The notes: generated from the letters alone by a model not told the origin. A stretch of 64,000 bases of DNA from MED-G105 sp039025235 (GCA_039025235.1 JBCCOS010000011.1:62001-126000), one strand, 5' to 3'; shown: positions 33,773-43,750, counted from the stretch's first letter. Numbers and translations: made by a program.

Positions 33773-35485
33773 TTATTGATTATTTGACGGCGTCACTTGA
33801 TCATGAGTGATGATACCGTCAGCGATAGTCAGTAAAACCTTTGTTTCCGCAATCTCTTCGACGTCAAGATCAAACAAGTCTTTTTCAAGCATAACGATAT
33901 CCGCACGCTTACCAACTTCAATAGAGCCAATCTGGTCCTCGAGGTTGAGTTGTTTTGCGCCATTAATCGTGTAGGCGCGTAGCGATTCCTCAAGGGATAG
34001 ACGCTGTTCAGCTTTGGGGCCTGGCTCTGCATCGGGGTTAACGAAAAAAACCCGTGTCATTCCCACCTGAATGTTGGCGAGGGGACTGGCCCAAAATGTA
34101 CCACCGACTGGAAAATCCGACCCATAGGTAAACGTAACACCGCCATCGATGATGGATTTGAAGCGGTAAACGCCATCACCCTCATAAACGAACTCCTTAC
34201 CGAGCGTGCCAACATAATAGTCGACGACGTATTTCGAGGTCCAATTACCTGTTGATGAAATCAAAATCCCTAAATCCTTGGCACGTTTAATATCGTCATT
34301 GGTGATGACAACGACATGGGACACCGTCGGCTGCCGATCGCGCTGACCGTTTGTCTGAATAGCGGTTTCCACGGCATCGATCGCAGCATTGACGGCGTTT
34401 TCGGATTCGGCATGAAAGTGGACGTCAAAACCCGCAGCGTCGACTTCGGTGACGAGCTTAGTGAGAACATCGCGCGGGACAACAAGTTCGCCGCCAACAC
34501 CAACGCCATCAACAAAAATTTTCAATGCACGGATAGAAAATCGATCTGTATTATTGTTCTTTGCTACTTTTTTTAGTTTCTTCACGGCTGTTTTTGCACC
34601 TTCGGCATCGTTGACAGCCACGGTTCCGACCATTCGAAACGGCAAACGGCCTTTACGGGCTATATTTCTGAGGCGCCAGGTTAAAACGTCATCTATAAAT
34701 TTTTGCTTGCGCGTCGCTGCATCAAACACTGAAGTGATCCCCACCCTTGGTGGCAATGTAAGCTCGTTCGGAAGCGGGCCAATTTTCAAAGACGGGCGGA
34801 ACATCTTTGGAAGCGCTTTCATGAAGAAAGGCTCTGTTAGATCAATCGCTAAGCCCGTTGGGTTTCCGTCCTCGTCCCGGGTGAAATAGCGCGCTCCCGC
34901 AATAGGGTCCTCCGTATCGGCATCAATACCAACGAGTTCTGCCATTTTGCTATTAAACCAGGTATTGTGGTAGCCCATGCCTATTATAAAAGCGGGGCGG
35001 TCGGGCACGAGTTCATCAAGCGCTTCCATAGGCGTTACATCGCGGCGGTAGTTGATAGATCCCAACCCGATGATAATAGGAATTTTTGGGTGTTCTTCAG
35101 CGTACCGCTTGATCTTGGTTGCGACCTCTTCGGTGCTGTCTGAAAAATCAAGAATTAACGGTAATTCTTTGATAAATGTAAACGCCGCCCCCATGCTGAA
35201 ATGGCTATGGGAATCGATGAAACCTGGCAAGGTAAATGAATCGGTGACATCATATAAGACGGTATTCTCAGACACATAGTCTTGAACACGGTCATTGCTT
35301 CCCACGAATATAATATTATTGTCTTTTATAGCTAATGCTTCTGCACGTGGATTTCGTTCATCCAGAGTATAGATAGATCCACCGGTTATGACCGTATCTG
35401 CGTATGCTTTTGCGGATGTCTCCTCTGTTGATCGGCTGCACGAAATGATCACTATGGTGATTAAAAGAAGTGGAAAAAATCTCAT
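33773..35485 (-). CDS. Amidohydrolase family 3 (YtcJ-like) lipoprotein
   Basis: The product has 570 residues. The N terminus MRFFPLLLITIVIISC is a lipoprotein signal with Cys 16 as the lipidation site. LPGFIDSHSHFSMG gives the metal-binding HSH at residues 93-95. VDVHFHAES-like metal and substrate segments, YGSDFPVGG and a closing GSIEVGKRADIVMLEKD are standard for the Amidohydro_3 group. Members hydrolyse amides or formamides, and the substrate cannot be named. It is oriented with the S9 peptidases upstream of it on the map but is probably a separate transcript. Confidence 0.87.
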   Translation of the reverse strand: MRFFPLLLITIVIISCSRSTEETSAKAYADTVITGGSIYTLDERNPRAEALAIKDNNIIFVGSNDRVQDYVSENTVLYDVTDSFTLPGFIDSHSHFSMGAAFTFIKELPLILDFSDSTEEVATKIKRYAEEHPKIPIIIGLGSINYRRDVTPMEALDELVPDRPAFIIGMGYHNTWFNSKMAELVGIDADTEDPIAGARYFTRDEDGNPTGLAIDLTEPFFMKALPKMFRPSLKIGPLPNELTLPPRVGITSVFDAATRKQKFIDDVLTWRLRNIARKGRLPFRMVGTVAVNDAEGAKTAVKKLKKVAKNNNTDRFSIRALKIFVDGVGVGGELVVPRDVLTKLVTEVDAAGFDVHFHAESENAVNAAIDAVETAIQTNGQRDRQPTVSHVVVITNDDIKRAKDLGILISSTGNWTSKYVVDYYVGTLGKEFVYEGDGVYRFKSIIDGGVTFTYGSDFPVGGTFWASPLANIQVGMTRVFFVNPDAEPGPKAEQRLSLEESLRAYTINGAKQLNLEDQIGSIEVGKRADIVMLEKDLFDLDVEEIAETKVLLTIADGIITHDQVTPSNNQ

Positions 35486-35811
35486 TAGATGAAACTGAGT
35501 TAATGGTGCTGTGATGACTGTAGCTGAATTTCTTGATGCTAAAGTCGAATAGCGAGCGTGTTTGCACCAATAGCCAGTATTAGAATTTGCATATAAATGT
35601 TGAAGGAAATCAATGATAAAAGATCAATTTTCCGACGAAATGGTTTTCTTATACGATGAGATGTTGTTGCTATTTCGCATTGGCACTTTTGGCATCTCAA
35701 CACGAGATCGATGCATGATCGCCTATACTACTAGATCAATTCTGAAAGTTTGGCCTTGTTAGAATATTTAAATCGGATGTTTTGATTCTATGACGTGTTC
35801 GTCGTGTAATA
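35486..35811. other. Intergenic region with a candidate small gene
   Basis: This gap lies between the amidohydrolase start and the Lrp stop. The only coding candidate is the 49-codon frame at 35613-35762, described separately. Confidence 0.4.
35613..35762 (+). CDS. Candidate small protein, 49 residues
   Basis: ATG 35613 is preceded by AAGGA with a five-base spacer, a good ribosome site. The frame is MIKDQFSDEMVFLYDEMLLL and continues to TAG at 35760-35762. The first half is acidic and hydrophobic and could form a helix. No family is recognised and it may be fortuitous. Confidence 0.3.
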   Translation: MIKDQFSDEMVFLYDEMLLLFRIGTFGISTRDRCMIAYTTRSILKVWPC

Positions 35812-36282
35812 CTATTCAAGTACAGGATAGGCAATTTCGTTCTTGATGCGTGAGAGTGCCATGGCGCTTTTCACTTCTGCGACGCCTTTTAATGATGACA
35901 ATTTTTCAAAGAAGAATTCCTGATATTCGTAAACATCTTTCACTGTTACCTTTAAGAAAAAGTCCTGATCTCCCATAAGGACGAAACACTCCAGAACTTG
36001 CGGTAGTTTTTTGATCGCATTTGCAAATTCTTCGAGATGCTTTCGTCCATGTGCGGAAAGCCTCACATGAGCCAAAACAAGTGTTCCGAATCCGAGTTTT
36101 TCTGGATCAAGCACGGCCACCCGTTTCAAAATATAGCCTTCGCTTTCAAGCCGTTGGATTCTTCTCCAGCAGGCGGCCTGGGATAAGCCGATGTCTTCAC
36201 CTAGTTGTGCGGCGGAAATGTTCGCATTGTCTTGTAGCTGGTGGAGTATTTTCCGATCAATACGGTCAAGATCTTTTAGCAT
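35812..36282 (-). CDS. Lrp/AsnC family transcriptional regulator
   Basis: The 156-residue product has an N-terminal winged helix-turn-helix (IDRKILHQLQDNANISAAQLGEDIGLSQAACWRRIQ region, residues 8-45) and a C-terminal RAM ligand-binding domain from about residue 68 (FGTLVLAHVRLSAHGRKHL). Lrp-type proteins sense amino acids and form octamers. It is divergent from leucine dehydrogenase across 329 bases, so it very likely controls branched-chain amino acid catabolism in response to leucine or a relative. Confidence 0.92.
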   Translation of the reverse strand: MLKDLDRIDRKILHQLQDNANISAAQLGEDIGLSQAACWRRIQRLESEGYILKRVAVLDPEKLGFGTLVLAHVRLSAHGRKHLEEFANAIKKLPQVLECFVLMGDQDFFLKVTVKDVYEYQEFFFEKLSSLKGVAEVKSAMALSRIKNEIAYPVLE

Positions 36283-36611
36283 AAATTATGTGTCCATTTT
36301 TTGGTATAGAATAAAATAATGCAATAAAATTCGAATATATCAACAAAAAGTTGAATTAATTGCACATTTATATTGCTAATATGCACAGCAAGCATTTCTT
36401 CTATCTTGCTTTGGCCAATTTATCACGCTTGGGCCGCTTCACCATGCTCGTAGGCGCCTTATAATCTGTATGCGGTAGTCTAGTAGATGGGGAAAACATT
36501 CAGAGAAGAATTTTTATATCGAAAAATATTCAATGCTCTGTACTGATAAAAACTATGAACCCAATTATTGCTTAAATTGTTTCTGCTCATTATGGAATAT
36601 AGAGAATAAAA
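36283..36611. promoter_or_regulatory. Divergent regulatory region lrp / leucine dehydrogenase
   Basis: The region is AT-rich, as usual for Lrp targets. It carries an inverted repeat TGCAAT (36320-36325) to ATTGCA (36359-36364), with AAATTCGAATATA and GTTGAATTAA between the arms. A further TGCA pair spans TGCACATTTATATTGC and ATATGCA up to about 36386. These are reasonable Lrp operator candidates close to the regulator's own start. Confidence 0.45.
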
Positions 36612-37658
36612 ATGTTCACCGACGCCGCATTTGACAATCACGAACGTGTCGAGTTCAGCTTTGATGCGGATACGGGCTTACGCACTATTATTGCCATTCA
36701 CAGTACCGCGTTAGGACCAGCAGCAGGTGGCTGTCGTTTGTGGGAGTATAATCAGCCCGAAGAAGCCTTACATGATGCATTGCGACTATCCAAGGGCATG
36801 TCATTTAAAAATGCCGTTGCCGAACTGCCCTTTGGTGGGGGAAAGGCTGTTATTCTTGGCCCTGTGAAGGAACATTTGAGGGCGCAGGTTTTTGAGGCCT
36901 TTGGAAGGACTGTCCAAAGATTGTCCGGCGCTTATTTCACCGCTGAAGATGTCGGAGTTTCGGTTTCCGATATGGAAAGCGTTGCAAGGAACACCAAATT
37001 TGTAAGTGGCCTGAAAAGAGACAAGGGGTCCGCCGGCGGTGACCCATCACCATTTACAGCGCGCGGTGTTTTGAAAGGTATTGAGGCGGCAGCAACAATT
37101 AAATTTGGACGATCAGACCTTGAAGGATTGAAGATTGCTGTTCAAGGGCTTGGCGGCGTTGGCGGAAACTTATGTCGGCTGTTAGCAAAATGCGGTGTTT
37201 CCCTCGTCGTCGCGGATATTAATAAGGATGTCGTTGATAAAACATGTCAAGAGACGGGTGCTGAACGAGCAGATATTAGTGAGATTTTATATTCTGATGT
37301 TGACGTTTTATCACCGTGTGCTCTCGGAGGCGTCCTCACTTCTGATAACGTTAAAAAAATCCGTGCAAAAATAGTTGCTGGCGGAGCCAACAACCAAATG
37401 GCCTCGATCGAAGTCGGGCAACAGTTGTTTGATAAAGGCATTCTTTACGCGCCAGATTATGTCATCAATGCAGGTGGTATTATTACTGTGGCGGCTGAAT
37501 ACCAAGGTGCTAATCGTATGGACGATGTACTCGCAAGAATAGACTATATTCGCGACCGTGTAACTCGAATCTTTGAGCAGTCCATGAAGACTGGAACGCC
37601 AACGCATATACTCGCCGACAATCTTGCTCGTAATAAAATAGCTATGGCGAGCCGTTGA
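36612..37658 (+). CDS. ldh: Leucine dehydrogenase (Glu/Leu/Phe/Val dehydrogenase family)
   Basis: The enzyme would oxidatively deaminate Leu, Val or Ile to 2-oxo acids with NAD. The product has 348 residues, the usual leucine dehydrogenase size and much shorter than glutamate dehydrogenase. The N-terminal catalytic domain has KGMSFKNAVAELPFGGGKAV, with the active-site Lys 78 in GGGK. The NAD domain has the VQGLGGVGGNL dinucleotide motif at about residues 179-189. ANNQMA and VINAGGIITVA are typical of the family. It heads the cluster with ketoacid dehydrogenase E1 genes, which use its products. Confidence 0.93.
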   Translation: MFTDAAFDNHERVEFSFDADTGLRTIIAIHSTALGPAAGGCRLWEYNQPEEALHDALRLSKGMSFKNAVAELPFGGGKAVILGPVKEHLRAQVFEAFGRTVQRLSGAYFTAEDVGVSVSDMESVARNTKFVSGLKRDKGSAGGDPSPFTARGVLKGIEAAATIKFGRSDLEGLKIAVQGLGGVGGNLCRLLAKCGVSLVVADINKDVVDKTCQETGAERADISEILYSDVDVLSPCALGGVLTSDNVKKIRAKIVAGGANNQMASIEVGQQLFDKGILYAPDYVINAGGIITVAAEYQGANRMDDVLARIDYIRDRVTRIFEQSMKTGTPTHILADNLARNKIAMASR

Positions 37659-37761
37659 ACCGCAAAATGTACCATAAGGCTAACAAGGTCTTTCTTCCAA
37701 GAACCGAGCGGCCAAATCTTAACAATTTTCCTTTTTGATCATCACGCTACGGAATTGCTAC

Positions 37762-38994
37762 ATGAAACAGAAAAAAGTGAATGGGCTTTATGTTCCTGAA
37801 CCCGACTTTCGTCCGGGTGATCAACCAAATTTTGAAGCAATTGAGTTTCCTGCAGCCGGCACTGCCCGCCGGCCGGAAATAGACGAGCAAAGTAAGGACT
37901 GTGCTGATTTATCGGATATGTTGATCAGTGTTCTAGATAAAGATCATCAGGCTGTTGGTCCATGGGCGGACGAAATTGATGATGAAGTGCTAAGGACCGG
38001 TTTGCGCGATATGTTGAAGGTAAGGAGTTATGATGCGCGGATGACGATTGCACAGCGTCAAGGAAAAACAAGTTTCTATATGCAAGCGACGGGAGAGGAA
38101 GCGATTTCATGCGCTTTCCAACGGGCTTTGCGTAAGGATGACATGAATTTCCCAACCTATCGACAGCAAGGCTCGCTTATTGCAGCAGGCTGCCCGTTAT
38201 CTCGGATGATGAACCAGGTTTATTCAAATGCTGATGATCCGCTAAAGGGGCGCCAAATGCCTGTATTTTATTCAGAAAAGGAATATGGATACTTTTCCGT
38301 ATCGGGAAATTTGGGGTCCCAATTTGTTCAAGCGGTCGGTTGGGCCATGGGACAGGCAATCGATAAGTCTGATAATATTTCTGTCGGTTGGATTGGCGAT
38401 GGCGCAACGGCGGAGAACGATTTTCATTCGGCGCTCGTGTTTGCGTCGACATATCGTCCGCCAGTGGTTCTCAATATTGTCAACAATCAATGGGCCATCT
38501 CAAGCTATCAGGGAATTGCGCGTGGTGCCGGTGAAACTTTCGCGGCGAGGGCGCTTGGTTTCGGTCTGCCGGGTCTTCGTGTTGACGGCAATGATTATTT
38601 GGCGGTGCTAGCAGCTGCGACGTGGGCAAGTAAACGGGCCCGGGACGGGTATGGTCCGACACTTATCGAGTTCTTAACTTATCGTGTTGGCGCCCATTCC
38701 ACCTCTGATGATCCTTCTGCTTACAGGCCTAAAGAGGAATCTCAGGCTTGGCCGTTGGGTGATCCTATTGAGCGATTGAAAATGTATCTCATTAAAAAAG
38801 GTGCGTGGTCTGAAGAGCGGCATACGCAAGCAGTCGCGGAAATAGAGATAAACGTTATTGAGGCCCAAAAGCAGGCAGAGGCGGTTGGTACGCTAACAAG
38901 TGGAGCGAAGCCATCTGCGCGCGCAATGTTTGATGACGTTTTTCGTGACTATACGCCCAACCTCAGTCGTCAGCGGCAAGAGTTAGGGGTCTAA
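37762..38994 (+). CDS. bkdA1: 2-oxoisovalerate dehydrogenase E1 component, alpha subunit
   Basis: The product has 410 residues from ATG 37762; the frame is open to a TTG at 37735. It is the thiamine-diphosphate-dependent decarboxylase part of the branched-chain ketoacid dehydrogenase complex. The TPP motif GDGATAEND through IVNNQW is intact. VGAHSTSDDPSAYR matches the conserved phosphorylation-loop segment of BCKDH alpha subunits, and SFYMQATGEEAIS is typical. The beta subunit follows after one base. E2 and E3 are not nearby. Confidence 0.93.
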   Translation: MKQKKVNGLYVPEPDFRPGDQPNFEAIEFPAAGTARRPEIDEQSKDCADLSDMLISVLDKDHQAVGPWADEIDDEVLRTGLRDMLKVRSYDARMTIAQRQGKTSFYMQATGEEAISCAFQRALRKDDMNFPTYRQQGSLIAAGCPLSRMMNQVYSNADDPLKGRQMPVFYSEKEYGYFSVSGNLGSQFVQAVGWAMGQAIDKSDNISVGWIGDGATAENDFHSALVFASTYRPPVVLNIVNNQWAISSYQGIARGAGETFAARALGFGLPGLRVDGNDYLAVLAAATWASKRARDGYGPTLIEFLTYRVGAHSTSDDPSAYRPKEESQAWPLGDPIERLKMYLIKKGAWSEERHTQAVAEIEINVIEAQKQAEAVGTLTSGAKPSARAMFDDVFRDYTPNLSRQRQELGV

Positions 38995-38995
38995 C

Positions 38996-40012
38996 ATGCC
39001 CCAAATGACAATGATTGAAGCGATAAGAGACGCAATGGCCGTCTCAATGGGCCACGACGACGATGTTATCGTGTTTGGTCAAGATGTAGGGTATTTTGGC
39101 GGTGTTTTTCGTTGCACCCAAGGACTTCAAGAAAAGTTTGGAAAAGAACGTTGTTTTGATACACCGATCAATGAAAGTGGTATTGTCGGTGCTGCTGTTG
39201 GAATGGCTGCCTATGGTAAAAAGCCATGTGTTGAAATACAGTTTGCAGACTATATGTATACAGCCTACGATCAAATCGTGCAAGATGCAGCGCGATTAAG
39301 ATATCGGTCAGGAGGGCAATTTTCTGCACCATTAACAATTCGTATGCCGACTGGAGGTGGTATTTTTGGCGGGGTTAATCATTCGCAAAGTCCCGAAGCG
39401 CTGTTTGCGCATGTGGCAGGTTTGAAGACGGTCATTCCGTCAAATCCGCGGGACGCGAAAGGCCTTTTGATATCGGCAATAGAGGATCCCGATCCCGTTA
39501 TTTTTTTGGAGCCTAAACGGCTTTATAATGGTCCATTTGATGGGTATCATGATCGACCGGTCTCTTCATGGAAAAAACATCCGCTTGGTGATGTGCCAGA
39601 TGGTTACTACGCATCCCCTTTAGGTGAAGCGACAGTGTGTCGTGTGGGAAATGATGTGACAGTTGTCACTTATGGAACCATGACACATGTCGTGATGTCT
39701 GCTGTCAATGAAACAGGTATCGATGCAGAAATAATAGACTTGCGGACCATAATTCCATTAGATCTCGACGCTATCGAACAATCGGTTCGCAAAACCGGTC
39801 GCTGCGTTATCGTCCACGAGGCGACATTGACAAGCGGTTTCGGAGCCGAGATCGGGACCTTAATAAGCGAAAACTGTTTCTATCATCTTGAGGCTCCTCT
39901 CGTTCGTGTTGCAGGTTTTGATACGCCTTATCCGCATGCTTTTGAATGGGAGTATTTCCCCGGTCCAGAAAGGGTTAGTGCAGCATTGCGGAAAGTAATG
40001 GAGGCCACGTGA
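38996..40012 (+). CDS. bkdA2: 2-oxoisovalerate dehydrogenase E1 component, beta subunit
   Basis: The product has 338 residues, the family length. MTMIEAIRDAM, FGQDVGYFGGVFRCT, the FDTPINESGIVGAAVGMA segment and IFLEPKRLYNG are hallmarks of BCKDH E1 beta. DTPYPHAFEWEYFPGPERV closes the protein as in other members. It pairs with the alpha subunit in an alpha2-beta2 heterotetramer that decarboxylates branched 2-oxo acids and passes the acyl group to E2 lipoate. Its stop is followed by a 387-base gap rather than by E2. Confidence 0.93.
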   Translation: MPQMTMIEAIRDAMAVSMGHDDDVIVFGQDVGYFGGVFRCTQGLQEKFGKERCFDTPINESGIVGAAVGMAAYGKKPCVEIQFADYMYTAYDQIVQDAARLRYRSGGQFSAPLTIRMPTGGGIFGGVNHSQSPEALFAHVAGLKTVIPSNPRDAKGLLISAIEDPDPVIFLEPKRLYNGPFDGYHDRPVSSWKKHPLGDVPDGYYASPLGEATVCRVGNDVTVVTYGTMTHVVMSAVNETGIDAEIIDLRTIIPLDLDAIEQSVRKTGRCVIVHEATLTSGFGAEIGTLISENCFYHLEAPLVRVAGFDTPYPHAFEWEYFPGPERVSAALRKVMEAT

Positions 40013-40399
40013 TGGGTTCTTAAAGAAACACAAAGTTCGTATCGTTGAAGGTTGGGCATCATGCATTCATGTTAAAAATGTACACGTAGAAACACAAAGC
40101 GATACAAAAACGATTCGAAAAAAATATCATTGTTGAAACAAGTTCTGCCCTGTTTGAAATACCTTCTTGCCTTTTCAGCAAGCCTCGAAGGTATTTCGGG
40201 CTCCATTCATCCGTATCTGACCTAAGGGGAAGCATTTCAGGACGCCGTGCTTAGAAGACTTTGCCCGATCTCTGCATACATGAGGGGCTCCAGAACACGG
40301 TAACACGCTTCCCTAGCTTTTGAATTCGCAGAAATTGAGTCGGAAACCGGTACTTTTTCTCAACTTGACCGTCAGCATAAAACCGGCATTTCCAGCGAT
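40013..40399. other. Convergent intergenic region with long hairpin
   Basis: No gene is seen between the E1 beta stop and the propeller-amidohydrolase stop. The only structure is the hairpin at 40147-40201. Confidence 0.5.
40147..40201. terminator. Long hairpin, possible bidirectional terminator
   Basis: GAAATACCTTC (40156-40166) pairs with GAAGGTATTTC (40187-40197). Inner CTTGC/GCAAG and outer GCCC/GGGC pairs extend the stem. It lies between convergent genes. No long T-run follows on either side, so termination is inferred only from position and strength. Confidence 0.45.
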
Positions 40400-43300
40400 C
40401 TAATGGATAAACTCTATTGAATCTAAATTGCGCATTCCACCTTCATTTTCGCGATACGCCCAGGGTTTCGCCCCGAACGGTTTATGTTCCGGCCAAATTT
40501 GGTCCAGCGTATCTGTCTCGTAAACGCGTCCGCCACGCACGACGTAACGCGTATCTGTACTCTCTCGAATTTTCTTTCTCGGGTCTTTATTCATTACAAG
40601 AAAATCGGCCAGCTTTCCGACTTCAATAGATCCGACGTCTTTATCAATTCCAAGAAAGCGAGCCGAGTCAATTGTGACCGACTCCAGCGCCTTTACAGCG
40701 CCTGAATGAAGCGCAAATGACCACATCTCCCAATGTTGGCTCAAACCTTGGACCTCGCCATGGCCGCCACTACCGTGAATCACGCCACGTTGCGAAAGTT
40801 CTTTTATATCTTGAAGAAGAATATTCGGCTCGTACGCTGATAGCGGTAAATTGTTATAATGGCGCAGACGAAATGCTGTGTTTGGATGGCTAAAGCGTCT
40901 TTCACGCGGGTCATGTGAAATGTCCGAATCCGCCATAAAATACTCCATTAAATATCGGCCCCGTCCGGTTGTCACCGTTGTGAGAGACATCCGGGTGTCG
41001 GTCTCAATAAGAAATTTTTTAAAGTCCTCATAATAAGGCCAATACGAATTATCATGCTCTAACGTCGTATGACCGTCCATGATGGCACTCAAAAAATAAT
41101 GGAGATCCATCATTTCGCCTGTAAGCAATAAATCACCTTGTTTTCTTGCTGCCTCTGCCAACCACTGACGTTGATAACGATTGATTTGAAAGTACTGTTT
41201 AAGTGACGTTGCGCCTTGACCAGCCAAACGTTGAACGGTTTGGCGCGCATCTTCGTAATTATAAATTTCCTGTCGTTGCGGGGCCCAGCTACTTAAAATT
41301 TTCGATGTGCTGAAAAGACGTGGGCCAACAATCTTTCCCGCGCGTAAAAATTCAGCCTCTGGAAGGGATACATTTACCCTACCTGCCGGTTCCATAACAC
41401 TTGTTACGCCATAAGCTAAGAATTTTGCTAGTTCCGGTTGACCGGGACGAAAAATATCTGGTCCGCCATCAGTGTAATGCTCATGGATACTAATAAAACC
41501 CGGTGTAAGAAACTTACCCTTTAGGTTGAATGTACGATCAGCTTTTTGGGTATCACAATCACCGACACAGCTTATGCGACCGTCCTTAACAACAACTGTC
41601 GCTTTGTTGAGCACGCCAGCATTGGCGCTTGTGAAAACAGTGGCATTCCGAAATGCTACGACGCCTTTGCCATAATCAGAAGGAATATTGAGACCAAGTG
41701 GTTCGTAGTCACATTTGTTGAACGGTGTGGTGCACGTTGCATATCGGTCTAAGCTAAAGAAATGTAGTTTTCCATCTGCGCCCCAATGAGGATAACGGCC
41801 ATGTGGGTCGCTTACTTGCCGTTGTCGAGTGGCTGGACTATCCGTCATGATAATCTGAATTGGTACTTTATCGACACGTCGTGGTACAACATAAATATTA
41901 TGGGCATACTGAAAGGCGAGCCATCGACCATCTGGTGATATCTGCGCATCGCCAGCGAGGCCATCAAATACCACTTTAAGCTTTGCTGGGGAGCCGTTTG
42001 AGGCAATTTCAAAAAGTCTTGTATTAACGTCGCCGCTTAGCGGCGGCGCCATAAAGCCAATTCCCTCATTTTCGCCAGTGTGAAGTATTGAGAATTGTCC
42101 AGCATCCGTTGGCATTGGTGGAATATTGGAGACGTGCATGGCTTCTCCTGAAAGAACCGATATCTTTATGATTTCTTGCCAACCATTATCTAAAAAATTT
42201 CGTCCGCGTAGCATCGAGCCCGCACCCTTAACAACAGCAATATGTCTATCGTCATCAAGCCACAAAGGATTGAGATAAGCGCCCGATTGTTGAGAAACGG
42301 TCCTTGGCATACTACCGTCCACGTTAACGACTTTTACGGCGCCCCCGGTTTCGTCACTCCACGTTGTAAAGGCGATTTGTTTTCCGTCGGAAGACCAGGC
42401 TGGGGACATTTGGACGTTTGGAGCATGATCACTCAGTAGCTGTTTGATGTTTCCATCAATTAAGTTTTTTATCCAAATGCGTCCAACCGCTTCAAAGGCC
42501 AACATTTCACCGTTTGGCGATAATGCCGGCCAACGTGGATTGACGATCTTAAAATCGTCTTCCTTTATAGGAACGTCTGGAATACTGATCTCGGACATTT
42601 CACGCTGAACACGCGCCTCGAAGGGGACTATGCGGATCGTCTCTTCCTCCAAATCGACTATTCTTAGCTTTCCACCTTGTGAGAAAATAAGTCCGGAGTC
42701 ATCGGGAAGCCAAGCATAACCTGGTGAGGTCTTTATGTGGTACATGCTGTGGGATTGGAATTGCGCTGGCGTCATTGGCGCAGCAATAAGCCTTTCTTCT
42801 CCAGTTGTTAGATCGCGGATATAAAGTCCTGTTTGACCATCAATCACGGCTTTCTTGAAGCGTGTTTGCGTATTAGGAATCTGTCTCATGAAAGCGAGCT
42901 TGGTTCCGTCACGACTGAGTGCTGGTGCTGCAGCATAAAACGGTAAGGTTCTGAAATACCATCGGTACTCCGGCAACGTCACATGTTCTGACCGTCCCGT
43001 CTTCAGATCAAAACGACGGATATGGTGACTATCGCTAATCTTATAATACCCGTCTGCTGCAACAATCGGTTCGCTTGCCACATGGTAATATAGATATCTT
43101 CCGTCTGAAGAAGCTATCGGTGTCCAAGCTTGTATCGAATGATCACCAATAACCCGTTGTGATGTCGAACCCTTGACCGAAATCTCCCATATCTCGGCGG
43201 CCTTTGTCCAGCCGCCTCGCGCATTCGGTTCAAAGCGTGTTGCAAAGATCGCCCGTCCGTCAGCGGACCATTCTGGTTCAGCGTATCGGCCTACAAGATC

Positions 43301-43750
43301 GTCAAGGATAAGGCGAGGGTTAGACCCATCGTTGTTCATGACCCAGACGTTATTTTGTCCACTTCGATCAGAAATAAATGCTATTTTAGTTCCGTCAGGA
43401 GAGTATTTTGGATGATAGTTAGTGGCGATTCCGGACGTCTGCGTTATGCTTTTGGCTTTACCGCCAGAAACTGGCATCGAATATATATGACCTAGTAAGT
43501 CGAATACGATCGTTTCGCCATCGGGGGCTATATCCACTGACATCCAGGTGCCTTCATCGATGGTAAAATCAATTTTTCGCGGTGTTCCTCTCGCTTTTTG
43601 AATGTTCCATTTCGCACTTCTTTGTTTGAACTCTTGCTTTAAGAAAAGCTCTTCGAGAGCTGCATTTTTCGGTGCTGCGTATCCGTGATGAGCTAAAAAA
43701 ATAACATTTGCTAAGACAAGAATGAAAAGCTCAAATTGACCATGACGCAT
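40400..43750 (-). CDS. Exported beta-propeller amidohydrolase
   Basis: The product has 1,116 residues from ATG 43750, preceded by AAGGA with about ten bases; upstream in-frame ATGs would put sequence before the signal peptide. The signal peptide ends GYAAP. The first two-thirds is a TolB-like propeller with PD40 repeats (YSPDGTKIAFISDRSG, WSADGRAIFATR). The C-terminal third is an amidohydrolase with FLTPGFISIHEHYTDGG (HEH in place of the usual HxH), a TTLEHDNSY segment, HGSGGHGEVQGLSQHWE and a closing GSIEVGKLADFLVMNKDP. The substrate is unknown; peptide or cyclic amide hydrolysis would fit the neighbours. Confidence 0.88.
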   Translation of the reverse strand: MRHGQFELFILVLANVIFLAHHGYAAPKNAALEELFLKQEFKQRSAKWNIQKARGTPRKIDFTIDEGTWMSVDIAPDGETIVFDLLGHIYSMPVSGGKAKSITQTSGIATNYHPKYSPDGTKIAFISDRSGQNNVWVMNNDGSNPRLILDDLVGRYAEPEWSADGRAIFATRFEPNARGGWTKAAEIWEISVKGSTSQRVIGDHSIQAWTPIASSDGRYLYYHVASEPIVAADGYYKISDSHHIRRFDLKTGRSEHVTLPEYRWYFRTLPFYAAAPALSRDGTKLAFMRQIPNTQTRFKKAVIDGQTGLYIRDLTTGEERLIAAPMTPAQFQSHSMYHIKTSPGYAWLPDDSGLIFSQGGKLRIVDLEEETIRIVPFEARVQREMSEISIPDVPIKEDDFKIVNPRWPALSPNGEMLAFEAVGRIWIKNLIDGNIKQLLSDHAPNVQMSPAWSSDGKQIAFTTWSDETGGAVKVVNVDGSMPRTVSQQSGAYLNPLWLDDDRHIAVVKGAGSMLRGRNFLDNGWQEIIKISVLSGEAMHVSNIPPMPTDAGQFSILHTGENEGIGFMAPPLSGDVNTRLFEIASNGSPAKLKVVFDGLAGDAQISPDGRWLAFQYAHNIYVVPRRVDKVPIQIIMTDSPATRQRQVSDPHGRYPHWGADGKLHFFSLDRYATCTTPFNKCDYEPLGLNIPSDYGKGVVAFRNATVFTSANAGVLNKATVVVKDGRISCVGDCDTQKADRTFNLKGKFLTPGFISIHEHYTDGGPDIFRPGQPELAKFLAYGVTSVMEPAGRVNVSLPEAEFLRAGKIVGPRLFSTSKILSSWAPQRQEIYNYEDARQTVQRLAGQGATSLKQYFQINRYQRQWLAEAARKQGDLLLTGEMMDLHYFLSAIMDGHTTLEHDNSYWPYYEDFKKFLIETDTRMSLTTVTTGRGRYLMEYFMADSDISHDPRERRFSHPNTAFRLRHYNNLPLSAYEPNILLQDIKELSQRGVIHGSGGHGEVQGLSQHWEMWSFALHSGAVKALESVTIDSARFLGIDKDVGSIEVGKLADFLVMNKDPRKKIRESTDTRYVVRGGRVYETDTLDQIWPEHKPFGAKPWAYRENEGGMRNLDSIEFIH

